Shown here: positions 23,720-31,278 of the stretch, piece by piece
Numbering within the stretch: the first letter of the stretch is position 1
Layout of the letters: every line of letters begins with the position of its first letter
IMG/VR virus record: IMGVR_UViG_3300030118_005656
Location: 7,601-57,000 of that record
Source: a virus
Strand: one strand, 5' to 3'
DNA: 49,400 nucleotides
The notes under the pieces: model-generated
The model's database searches: none
Seen by the model: the letters and a program-made list of their open reading frames with translations, nothing else
What the model was told of the DNA's origin: nothing
Made by a program: the position numbers and the translations under genes

Positions 23720-23968
23720 CTACCCTTTAAAGTCTTTTAGAAAATCAAATTCCATCTGAACGATCTTCTCGTAGATCCCCAACTCTTCTTCGTCGCGGAG
23801 TGCGCTAGGGTCATTGACTTCCAGAGCCTCGTGGATACGAGTTCCTTTTTCTGCCGCCTCAGAAGTTCCTTCTTTGCCTTTAAAACCGGGACAAGCCTTG
23901 ACATACTTGAGGCCGCTAGGACCAAATTCGGCGTGTGCCCGTTCGCTGTGATTTATGCTATCTGCCAT
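23720..23968 (-). CDS. Cas4/AddB-like (DUF2800-like) nuclease, N-terminal piece (82 aa)
   Basis: The HAEFGPSGLKYVKACPGFKG segment and the following SEAAEKGTRIHEALE match the N-terminus of DUF2800/RecB-type nucleases (HxxxSPSxxxxxxxCPGS ... SxxAxxGTxxHExxE). They supply the N-terminal Fe-S cysteine (C26) and motif I. The ORF then stops, and the rest of the domain is in the ORF at 22378-23238. Together the pieces make about 368 aa, near the normal family length. Overlaps the helicase stop by 11 nt. Confidence 0.65.
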   Translation of the reverse strand: MADSINHSERAHAEFGPSGLKYVKACPGFKGKEGTSEAAEKGTRIHEALEVNDPSALRDEEELGIYEKIVQMEFDFLKDFKG

Positions 23969-25283
23969 TGTTCAATGTGTTTATGTTGTTTATTTTACTT
24001 TTAAGAGATTTGATAACTGACTCTTCTATCGTCTTGTCAGCATAAAGAACTTTCTGGATCGCATCCGATTTAGCACCGTTCCGGTGAATCCGACCCAGAC
24101 ATTGAAGGTGGTCCTTAGCTACATAAGTGGGAGAGATTATCGATACGCGCTGCCGTTCTCCTCGAACATCATGCAAAGAAACCCCCGTTCCTCCCGCAGC
24201 TATATTAACGACTAGAGCATTATCCTCGTCCCGTTGAAACCTGTCAATAGCTTCCTGACGCTCCGCTGAGTTTTGTCTGCCATCGATCTTGAGGCACTTG
24301 AGCCTCTCGACCAGCGCATCAACTGTCTGGGTGAAGTTAACGAAGACGACTACATTCTTCCCTTCTAGTATTAGATCTTCCGCCATTTCAGCGATATCGG
24401 GGGCTTTGAGTGATTCGGACAACTGACGCGCTCTTAATATATTAACTAAAACTATGTTATCCGAGTTTTCCACCGTGCCATTCTCGATGTAATCGGTCAA
24501 GATGTCGGGTGTTATGTCTAACTCTTTGAATGCTTTCTCAATCTGCTTTGCCTTCGTAAACTGAACCGGCTCATAAAAGACCATGTTCTCTCTGAAGGAG
24601 TCGGGGAAGTCTGATGTCTTTAATCGACAAGCCCGTGCTTCTTCGGATCGAAATAAAGTGTCGTGCATTTGGGTTAACTTTGGGTTTACACCGGACCTAG
24701 CTCGACAGAAGTCCCACTTGCCCCAATCGTCTATAAAACACCCGTTTTGCTTCATCCAGCCATAGAAGGACCGTTTTGCCCCCTTGGATTTATTGAGTGC
24801 GTGAAGTCCGAGGGCAAACCCTAGACCACGCATCTCAGTGGGGTTCTCTGCTGCGGTCGCACTCATCGCGTGAGTGGTGAATTTCTGAAGAGTTAAAGAG
24901 ATATACAGTTGAGCGTTCTGAGTGTATGGCCCTTTGCACTTATGAACTTCGTCTAAAAGAACAAGAGTGTCTTTCGGGATCTTCCAGTTCATAATGGACT
25001 TCCCTATCTTTTTCATATATGGGGTCCGCCCACCCCGTATCTTCTCGTAATTGAGAATGAACAGAGGCTCGACACCTGTCTCGGATAGTTCCCTTTCCCA
25101 AGAAGGTATCACCGCTTTAGGACAAAGAACCGCTACTGGGCCACCCCAGTGTTTGGCGAGGTGTGCTGCCACAACAGTCTTGCCTGTTCCGGTAGCACTC
25201 GCATCCAGAGTGTTGAACCCTGCATCTATCTTACTAGTAAAAAAATCTAAGGCTTCTAATTGCTTCGGATATAATTGCTTCAT
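23958..25283 (-). CDS. SF2 (SNF2-type) DNA helicase
   Basis: A 441-aa helicase. Counted from the ATG at 25283, Walker A ATGTGKT is at residues 30-36, the DEVH box at 111-114 and motif III SATA at 141-144. Motif V is in the NIAAGGTGVSL region, and motif VI in HLQCLGRIHRNG. It remodels or unwinds DNA using ATP, probably supporting phage recombination and replication. An in-frame GTG at 25301 is the alternative start. It is encoded between the resolvase and the split nuclease. Confidence 0.9.
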   Translation of the reverse strand: MKQLYPKQLEALDFFTSKIDAGFNTLDASATGTGKTVVAAHLAKHWGGPVAVLCPKAVIPSWERELSETGVEPLFILNYEKIRGGRTPYMKKIGKSIMNWKIPKDTLVLLDEVHKCKGPYTQNAQLYISLTLQKFTTHAMSATAAENPTEMRGLGFALGLHALNKSKGAKRSFYGWMKQNGCFIDDWGKWDFCRARSGVNPKLTQMHDTLFRSEEARACRLKTSDFPDSFRENMVFYEPVQFTKAKQIEKAFKELDITPDILTDYIENGTVENSDNIVLVNILRARQLSESLKAPDIAEMAEDLILEGKNVVVFVNFTQTVDALVERLKCLKIDGRQNSAERQEAIDRFQRDEDNALVVNIAAGGTGVSLHDVRGERQRVSIISPTYVAKDHLQCLGRIHRNGAKSDAIQKVLYADKTIEESVIKSLKSKINNINTLNNGR

Positions 25284-25333
25284 TCGGCGGAATGATCTCA
25301 CGTTTCCGAAATAGAGTCAATTATTTTTTTGTC

Positions 25334-25846
25334 TCAATTGGAAAAAGCTGATTTCTTTCTCCAGTATTCGGCAATTAGATAGGCGTCTATCATCCCGTCG
25401 TGGGGGATAATGGCTCTCTCGCTCTTGGTCCAATCTTCGTCGGGGCAAAGAGATGAAGCGACTCCCAGTGCTGCTTCTTTCGTTTTACCCTTGGGGACAG
25501 TTCCCAGCATTTCTTTCTGCCACTCCCTGACTGTTATGGGGTTAACCTCCCACATACGCATCTCGCAAGCCCCTAACAGTTTACCAAAGTTTATAGCCAT
25601 GGAGCGAACAGCTTGGGAACTCTTGGCATGGCGCAGCGGTTCCTCAATCACGAAACAGGGTTCAGTATTCAGTTCATTTACCCACCTCTTCACGGCCATC
25701 AAGTCGATTTCACTTTTACCATCCCGCTTCAGGGTCGGCATTACTATCTTTGATATGATGCGACCCCGACATCTTGAAATCGCACACAACCCTCCGCTGA
25801 TGCCATTATCGACACCGACGATCATGTCGGAGTATGTGGTAGTCAT
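25334..25846 (-). CDS. RuvC-like Holliday junction resolvase
   Basis: A 170-aa RNase H-fold protein with acidic residues in the expected order: D13 in IVGVDNG, E68/E69 in FVIEEP, and D150/D154 in PHDGMIDAYLIAEY. It would resolve branched replication intermediates before packaging. It lies 6 nt after the DUF3310 gene and upstream of the helicase in the same minus-strand operon. Confidence 0.85.
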   Translation of the reverse strand: MTTTYSDMIVGVDNGISGGLCAISRCRGRIISKIVMPTLKRDGKSEIDLMAVKRWVNELNTEPCFVIEEPLRHAKSSQAVRSMAINFGKLLGACEMRMWEVNPITVREWQKEMLGTVPKGKTKEAALGVASSLCPDEDWTKSERAIIPHDGMIDAYLIAEYWRKKSAFSN

Positions 25847-25852
25847 GCGGGA

Positions 25853-26101
25853 CTAGAACTCCGTTTTATCGATTGGTTTGTCTTGGAGTCGGCGAATTTC
25901 GCGAGAAACATACCACTGAGCTTTTTTCAGGTCTTGGAGTTTTGAGTCCTTATAATCAGATCTTAAGATATACTTAACAGCATTTCCTAAACAGAAGTTT
26001 AAATGCTCTGTGATTTCAATAACTTCTACACCTGAAGGGTGCGACCGATAATGCGGTGGGTAGTTGACCATGTCACTATTCTTTTTTATCTGATTCTCCA
26101 T
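25853..26101 (-). CDS. DUF3310-family protein (82 aa)
   Basis: VNYPPHYRSHPSGVEVIEIT, then GNAVKYILRSDYK and DLKKAQWYVSREI, match the DUF3310 signature (VxHPxHYxxxGIEVIDxIE ... GNAxKYxxRxGxK ... DLxKAxxYLxRE). The family is widespread in phages with no firm function. The start at 26101 overlaps the upstream gene by 26 nt; the second ATG (26071, MVNYPPHY) removes the overlap and may be the real start. Confidence 0.8.
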   Translation of the reverse strand: MENQIKKNSDMVNYPPHYRSHPSGVEVIEITEHLNFCLGNAVKYILRSDYKDSKLQDLKKAQWYVSREIRRLQDKPIDKTEF

Positions 26102-26720
26102 CGGTTTTTTCTTCTACGTTTTCAACAGCGTCGGTAACGTCGATGACGCGACCGGAAGTTTTTACCGCACCACCGTTAAGGGCTGTTTTGGTGTTCGTCA
26201 ATATGGAAACATCGATAGACAGTTTACTTCCGGCGGCTCCTCCCTTGGCGTCCAGCCCGAAGTTCCGTCGAATGATCTGGTCCAGTTGGTCCAGTTCTCG
26301 TATCGTCTTCGCGGGGCGGATGAGCTTGAGGCTATCACGCATTAACTTAACTGCGCTTGCTGTGACGTAGCTCTGATACTTTTCGGCGGGAGTCGTTTGA
26401 ATCTCAGCGTGTTCCATAATCGCCTTATCTTCTTCGGTGCGGAGGCGGCTTTTTTCAATTTTTATGGCGTCCTTGATCGTTGAAGACAGGTTTTCTTCTA
26501 GCGCATCTTGAACCCTATCTTTTACTTCAGTAACTTTGTTAGGCTCGTGTCGGTGCTTCTTTGGTGGTATTTTCATCTCCCGCAGCCATCGACGGAGAGT
26601 TGAATCACCAATACCAATTTCTTGTGCAATACGGACTTGTGGCATTCCGTCATTATACATATCAAGAGCCATTCTCTTCAGTTGCTCTTTTTGAAGCTGG
26701 TTTTTTGATTTCTCTGGCAT
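26076..26720 (-). CDS. Probable terminase small subunit (214 aa)
   Basis: The N-terminal helix-turn-helix (QVRIAQEIGIGDSTLRRWLRE, about residues 28-48) could bind packaging sites. A helical middle (SAVKLMRDSLKLIRPAKTIR) and KLSIDVSILTNTKTA near residue 170 resemble phage small terminases. It is divergent from the large terminase with only 19 nt between the starts, an unusual arrangement that still supports pairing. A replication-operon regulator with HTH is the alternative. Confidence 0.55.
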   Translation of the reverse strand: MPEKSKNQLQKEQLKRMALDMYNDGMPQVRIAQEIGIGDSTLRRWLREMKIPPKKHRHEPNKVTEVKDRVQDALEENLSSTIKDAIKIEKSRLRTEEDKAIMEHAEIQTTPAEKYQSYVTASAVKLMRDSLKLIRPAKTIRELDQLDQIIRRNFGLDAKGGAAGSKLSIDVSILTNTKTALNGGAVKTSGRVIDVTDAVENVEEKTDGESDKKE

Positions 26721-26739
26721 ATGTTAAGAGAGTTTATTT

Positions 26740-28521
26740 ATGGCGAAAAAAAGAACTAATAAACTAGAGCCGTTTATCGATCCAAAGACCAAGCTGATGC
26801 GGGTCGGTTCCTTCACGATTCCCCCGTCCACTATTATTACTGGGCTTCTGGTGGGATTCGCTAATCATACTCAAGTTCGTCAACGGGAATACTACTTCTG
26901 GAGAATTTGCGATGAGTTATGGAACAATCCAGATTTACCGGAACCCCTAATGGTAAAACACCCTTGGGCCGAGCTTATGATTCGAGAAGCTCTCAAGAAC
27001 AAATACCTCGCAATCGGCGGGGCTGCAAGTTCGAGTAAAAGCCACACGATGGCCGCCTTTGGGATTGTATGTTGGTTGTCGCGGCCACACGAGACTTTAG
27101 TTTTGATAACATCAACAACTCTCAGAGAAGCTAGAAAGCGGATATGGGGTTCTGTCATATCTTTAATGGCCGTCATCGAAGATGTTCCGGGGAAGATCAG
27201 GGATTCTATAGGTAATATAGCGTATGTGGATCAAAATGGAAACCTCTTTGAAAGAGCGGGGTTGTCACTGATCGCTGCCGAGAAATCAAAAACTCGTGAA
27301 GCTGTCGGCAAAATGATCGGCATAAAACAGAAAAATTTAGTGCTTTTGGCCGACGAACTGTCGGAAATGAGTGAAAATATTGTTAGTGCCGCTTTGTCAA
27401 ACTTGTCCAAGAACCCTGAACTTAGGGTCATTGGAATGTCAAACCCTGCATCCCGTTTCGACGCTTTCGGAGTCTGGTCTGAACCAAAGGGCGGTTGGGA
27501 CACCGTCGCTACTCAGACAGATGACTCTTGGAAAACCAAGTGGGGAGGCAAGTACATTCGATTAGATGGTGAACGGTCCCCGAATCTGGATGCAGGGTTC
27601 GATAAGTATTCGTTTCTGCCTACACAGGAGAAACTGGACGAAGACAAAGTTATTCTGGGCGAGGAGTCTCGTGCCTATATGCGAATGGTCCGGGCCGTCT
27701 TCTTCGACGGAGACGAGGATGAGACTATTTATAGCGAGCAAGAATTGGTTCGACACAACGCGACACAAAAGGCTGATTGGCAGGGTAAGCCAACGGTGGT
27801 TGCCGGTCTCGACCCCGCATTCACGAATGGTGGTGACCGAACCGTGCTGTATCTAGCACGAGTGGGTTACACCAACGACGGAGAATACTGTATTGAGTTT
27901 GGTGAGTCCTTTATGATCAGGGACGATGCTTCAAATAAAGCGATTCCCAGAACGTATCAGATCGTGACCAAGGTCATCGAGTTATGTAAAAAACACAAGG
28001 TTAGTGCAGATAACTTAGCCGTCGATGCCACGGGTGCTGGCGCACCTTTTTGCGATGTCTTAGCGGGTGAGTGGTCCAGTGGATTTCTCAGGGTATCCTT
28101 TGGTGGTAAGCCATCCGATAAGCGTGTAGGGGCGAACAGCAAGCTGACAGGGGTAGACCTATACACGAACCGTGTATCTGAACTTTGGTTTGTAGGTAAA
28201 GAGTTGATGAGGACCAGACAACTGCGCGGCGTGGACGCCGAGCTAGGTAAAGAGATCTGTGCCCGGAACTATGAACTTGTGAAAACAGGAACCCTGAAAG
28301 TGAAGATTGAATCCAAGGTCGATTACAAGTCGAGGATGGGTCGAAGCCCTGACTTGGCTGATGCGGCTTTCTTGGCTCTCGACTGCGCTCGCCAGCGTAT
28401 GGGACTCGTGGCTGTGGAGCCGGTAGAGAGGGCAGATGGATCAGGGTTCAGGGTTCCTCAGAGGAAGACTATTAAAAGTATACGTGGGTCTCTCGATAAC
28501 TCAGAGGGTTCTTTGTCTTAA
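26740..28521 (+). CDS. Terminase large subunit (packaging ATPase/nuclease)
   Basis: A 593-aa motor. The ATPase has a Walker A-like loop GGAASSSKSHT (residues 93-103; variant, Ser-rich), Walker B LVLLADE (200-206) and coupling motif SNPAS (234-238). The nuclease (RNase H fold) has acidic residues D358 (GLDPAFTNGG), D429 (LAVDATGAG) and D538/D541 (SPDLADAA). It cuts concatemers and pumps DNA into the prohead through the portal. A 127-bp dyad element follows within 10 nt of its stop. Confidence 0.9.
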   Translation: MAKKRTNKLEPFIDPKTKLMRVGSFTIPPSTIITGLLVGFANHTQVRQREYYFWRICDELWNNPDLPEPLMVKHPWAELMIREALKNKYLAIGGAASSSKSHTMAAFGIVCWLSRPHETLVLITSTTLREARKRIWGSVISLMAVIEDVPGKIRDSIGNIAYVDQNGNLFERAGLSLIAAEKSKTREAVGKMIGIKQKNLVLLADELSEMSENIVSAALSNLSKNPELRVIGMSNPASRFDAFGVWSEPKGGWDTVATQTDDSWKTKWGGKYIRLDGERSPNLDAGFDKYSFLPTQEKLDEDKVILGEESRAYMRMVRAVFFDGDEDETIYSEQELVRHNATQKADWQGKPTVVAGLDPAFTNGGDRTVLYLARVGYTNDGEYCIEFGESFMIRDDASNKAIPRTYQIVTKVIELCKKHKVSADNLAVDATGAGAPFCDVLAGEWSSGFLRVSFGGKPSDKRVGANSKLTGVDLYTNRVSELWFVGKELMRTRQLRGVDAELGKEICARNYELVKTGTLKVKIESKVDYKSRMGRSPDLADAAFLALDCARQRMGLVAVEPVERADGSGFRVPQRKTIKSIRGSLDNSEGSLS

Positions 28522-28527
28522 GTATAG

Positions 28528-28655
28528 CCCACCCCCTATTATAAAAGTTCTTATTTTATACTGGTTACCCTGTTTATGTAAACAAGGTAACCACTCTATC
28601 GCGCAAGGTTTAGAATAGGGGTGGTGTATTATATCAGTTTTTGTGGAAATTATAA
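28528..28655. repeat. 127-bp dyad element B, inverted copy of 1175-1301
   Basis: Near-identical to the reverse complement of element A, including the 30-bp palindromic core at 28563-28592 (GGTTACCCTGTTTATG on its left half) and the AT-rich and C/G-rich flanks. It starts 7 nt after the large terminase stop and contains no gene. Confidence 0.75.
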
Positions 28656-28676
28656 TCTAGCGTAAGCGTTATTCTC

Positions 28677-28685
28677 TGGTATAAT
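28677..28685 (+). promoter_or_regulatory. Extended -10 promoter for the 28.7-31 kb genes
   Basis: TGGTATAAT is a perfect extended -10 element, 11 nt before the ATG at 28697. No good -35 box is seen, as allowed for extended -10 promoters. The predicted transcript would have a leader of only about 5 nt. Confidence 0.4.
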
Positions 28686-28696
28686 AGAAGATATTT

Positions 28697-28990
28697 ATGG
28701 CTGCCAAACGCTTCAAAAGGCTTCCCGGCGGGGGTATTAAGTATATGGGCGAGCGTTTCGCTGGTTTTAACAAACCAAAACGCGCCCCTAAGTCTTCTAA
28801 GAAAAAGTTTGTAGTCCTCGGTAAGGAGGGTGACAAGATCCGTAAAGTATCTTACGGTCACCGAGATTACCAAGATTTCAGACAACACAAGAACCCCAAG
28901 CGCAGAGCAAATTTTCGGTCACGACACAACTGTAAAACTGCTAAAGATAAAACCACAGCCCGTTACTGGGCTTGCAAACACCTCTGGTAA
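28697..28990 (+). CDS. Small basic protein with RHNC...YWACK C-terminus (97 aa)
   Basis: Lys/Arg-rich N-terminus, then FVVLGKEGDKIRKVSYGHRD and NFRSRHNCKTAKDKTTARYWACKHLW. This module (VxxxGDKxxxVxFGxxxxxxxxxxP, then FxxRHxC...xxAxYWxC) recurs in phages and large DNA viruses with no known function. The conserved Cys/His/Trp end could bind a metal. It begins the plus-strand operon leading to the giant protein and is 2 nt upstream of the next gene. Confidence 0.65.
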   Translation: MAAKRFKRLPGGGIKYMGERFAGFNKPKRAPKSSKKKFVVLGKEGDKIRKVSYGHRDYQDFRQHKNPKRRANFRSRHNCKTAKDKTTARYWACKHLW

Positions 28991-28992
28991 CC

Positions 28993-30159
28993 ATGTCTAG
29001 ACACAATAAAAATCGCAGAAAAAAGCTAAAGCAAGCTCAACAGAGGGAGCAGCAGAAGCAACAGGATACAGGCAAAGGAACCCCCCTAAAAGGGCAAGGA
29101 ACCCCCCTAAAAGGGCAAGGCGACCCCGGGCGCGGTCGTCCTGTCGGTACTGATCGCCCCAGTTCTCTTCGCGAGACCTCCCCACCAAGCCCTAGTCCAC
29201 CGCCCCCTTCGGAACCACCCCCGTCGCCGTCACCGTCACCGTCGCCATCACCGACACCATCTCCGTCATCACCACCACCTTTTGGAGTCTCTCCGAGCGA
29301 CATAGGTGAAGGGGTCCAGAAGCAACGTGACGCATTTGACAAAGCAGCTAAAACTGACTCCTACGACGAACCGAAAGACGAAGCCGAGTTGTTAGCTAGA
29401 CAGAGTGCGGCTGCCTCCCTACAAAAAGCAATGGCTATGGACGAGGGGGTACTTAGGAAAAAAGCACTCCAAGAAGCCAGAGGCCAAGCTATGGATGCAG
29501 GGGTTTCAATAGCGCGTGTAGACCGATTTATAAATGAACCCGGATTTTCTAAGCGTGACACCCTACGGAGAGTAAGAGCAGCAGGGGAGAAGGCTGTTGC
29601 TGAAGGAAAGAAGTCTTATGAACGTCCCAAAATGGGAAAGTATGACGATGGCCGACCTGAAATTAGCGCATCAAAATATCGCGAAATGGCCGCAGATGCA
29701 CGAGCCCAAGGATTTACAGGGGTCAAGGGAGATGGCGGGTTAGCCGAGCTTTACCAGATGCAAGTGGACAAAGCGAGAGGAGTAGCTCCCGGAACCTTCA
29801 CTGCGTTGTCTAAGCCCGCCAAGAGGATAGCTCCTGACTCGCGGATCAAGTCGAGATTAGCATCACAGGTGGCTAGAGGTATTCTCGACCCAAAAAGCGC
29901 AGCTAAAAAATTCTTCGACATTAAGCAAGATAAGCTAGCTTATGACGACCCTCGCGCTTTTGCCGAACAGCAAGCCGAAGATGAGGCGACAATTGCCAGA
30001 CTCAAGGAAGCGGGTGAACCCTTACCAGAGATAGATTATGGTGAAATCAAAGGCAGCTTGTCCCCGTCAGATCAAAGAAGATTACAGCGAGAGGCAGCAA
30101 GAATCGCACGACCGATTAGATTCGCGGATGGTTATATCGCAACCGGACGCACTGGTTAA
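28993..30159 (+). CDS. Proline/serine-linker virion-associated protein (388 aa)
   Basis: The ATG at 28993 follows the preceding stop by 2 nt; an in-frame ATG at 28972 overlaps that gene. The basic, Gln-rich N-terminus contains an exact tandem repeat (GTPLKGQ twice), then a Pro/Ser linker of about 35 residues (residues 60-100, PSPSPSPSPTPSPSSPPP). The rest is a charged helical region (DEAELLARQSAAASLQKAMA). No family recognised. The position before the giant protein suggests an internal virion protein. Confidence 0.55.
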   Translation: MSRHNKNRRKKLKQAQQREQQKQQDTGKGTPLKGQGTPLKGQGDPGRGRPVGTDRPSSLRETSPPSPSPPPPSEPPPSPSPSPSPSPTPSPSSPPPFGVSPSDIGEGVQKQRDAFDKAAKTDSYDEPKDEAELLARQSAAASLQKAMAMDEGVLRKKALQEARGQAMDAGVSIARVDRFINEPGFSKRDTLRRVRAAGEKAVAEGKKSYERPKMGKYDDGRPEISASKYREMAADARAQGFTGVKGDGGLAELYQMQVDKARGVAPGTFTALSKPAKRIAPDSRIKSRLASQVARGILDPKSAAKKFFDIKQDKLAYDDPRAFAEQQAEDEATIARLKEAGEPLPEIDYGEIKGSLSPSDQRRLQREAARIARPIRFADGYIATGRTG

Positions 30160-30202
30160 TCAGGAATCACCGTAGTTAATCAAATCCCAACCCACAAAAC
30201 TC

Positions 30203-31228
30203 ATGGCTGACCCATTAGAGGAAGATATAAAGCGACCTTACAAACCAAGACTTAATTTTGGCGTGGGCATGTCGTCCCCAGAAAGCAGGGACCGCCTCTA
30301 CGAGTCTTATAGGATTGCGTCGAGCCCGTTAGTAGAAGCTGAGAAAAAATTCAAACAAGAGAGGCTAGAGCGACGACAACAAAAATTAAATTTTGAGTTA
30401 GGCAAGCTAACATTGAAAGACCGCCAATTAGAAAGTCAAACTAATCGCGATTTACTAAAGGCAGACCCGAGTTTAGCTAATGAGTTGGGTCAGATCACAG
30501 AGGATTTTAAGGACGACCCCGCAGGAGGTCAGGCGGCACTTATGAGATTTACGGCTGATAATTCTTTAGCTTTATCAAAGAATTCCGCTCTTAACACCCA
30601 AGTCCGAATTCAAAATTCTTTTTTTGAAAGAAAGATCGCTGAGAAGAAGGACGAGGAAAGGCGAACTGAAGATTTAAATCTTGCAAGAGCGTTGAGTTAC
30701 CACCGGCTTGGGAAAGTAGAAAAATCAAATGAATATTTCGAGCGATTAACAAACCCAGAGTCTATTAAGTCATTTGAAATTGGAGTTGAATTACAACAAC
30801 AGGCCGCTGCAAAAGACGCTGCCGACCGCTCCAAAGCCGAGCAGGAGACTTTTAAGGATAAGCAGAGTTTGTTTGGAAATTTTGTAGAAGACCTTGATAC
30901 GGCGGTAAAAGGAATACCGCCTAAAGCTCCTCCTATACCTTTCTCCGGGGGTGATAGTAAGGTGGCACCTCCAGAACCAGAAACTCTCTTCGACAGAATA
31001 GAAAGAGCCGAAGGAAGGACTACAATATATTTTGCGCTGGAACGCGCTCTTAGATTGTTCCCTGATGAATTTAAAGAGTATCAAGGGAGGGATATGAGGG
31101 ACGTACTCAAAGAACCAGAAGGGGAATTGTTCTTGCAAAAAGCCTACAACAAACTTAATGTAGCTGTCTTGGAAGGGAGGACCGGAACCCCGGCTGCCCG
31201 ACCGAACCCAGTCAACGCGGGAGAGTAA
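30203..31228 (+). CDS. Coiled-coil internal virion-like protein (341 aa)
   Basis: Long helical stretch (EKKFKQERLERRQQKLNFELG, about residues 48-70) followed by further Gln/Lys/Glu-rich helices and a short C-terminal domain (TIYFALERALRLFPDEFKEYQGRDM). Proteins of this type precede the largest internal protein in podovirus-like genomes and are often ejected with DNA. No catalytic motif seen. Function is inferred from position and composition. Confidence 0.5.
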   Translation: MADPLEEDIKRPYKPRLNFGVGMSSPESRDRLYESYRIASSPLVEAEKKFKQERLERRQQKLNFELGKLTLKDRQLESQTNRDLLKADPSLANELGQITEDFKDDPAGGQAALMRFTADNSLALSKNSALNTQVRIQNSFFERKIAEKKDEERRTEDLNLARALSYHRLGKVEKSNEYFERLTNPESIKSFEIGVELQQQAAAKDAADRSKAEQETFKDKQSLFGNFVEDLDTAVKGIPPKAPPIPFSGGDSKVAPPEPETLFDRIERAEGRTTIYFALERALRLFPDEFKEYQGRDMRDVLKEPEGELFLQKAYNKLNVAVLEGRTGTPAARPNPVNAGE

Positions 31229-31278
31229 GTTCAAACACCGTATTTACGATCCTGTTGTTACCTTAGACAGATCGTATT

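Noticed and set aside
28436-28460. GGGTTCAGGGTTC resembling the right-end repeats
   Set aside because: It is part of the terminase coding sequence (Gly-Phe-Arg-Val-Pro) and isolated; treated as coincidence.
29082-29118. 21-bp direct repeat that could be a CRISPR or att site
   Set aside because: It is two in-frame copies coding GTPLKGQ within a low-complexity protein; no spacer array or flanking integrase is present.
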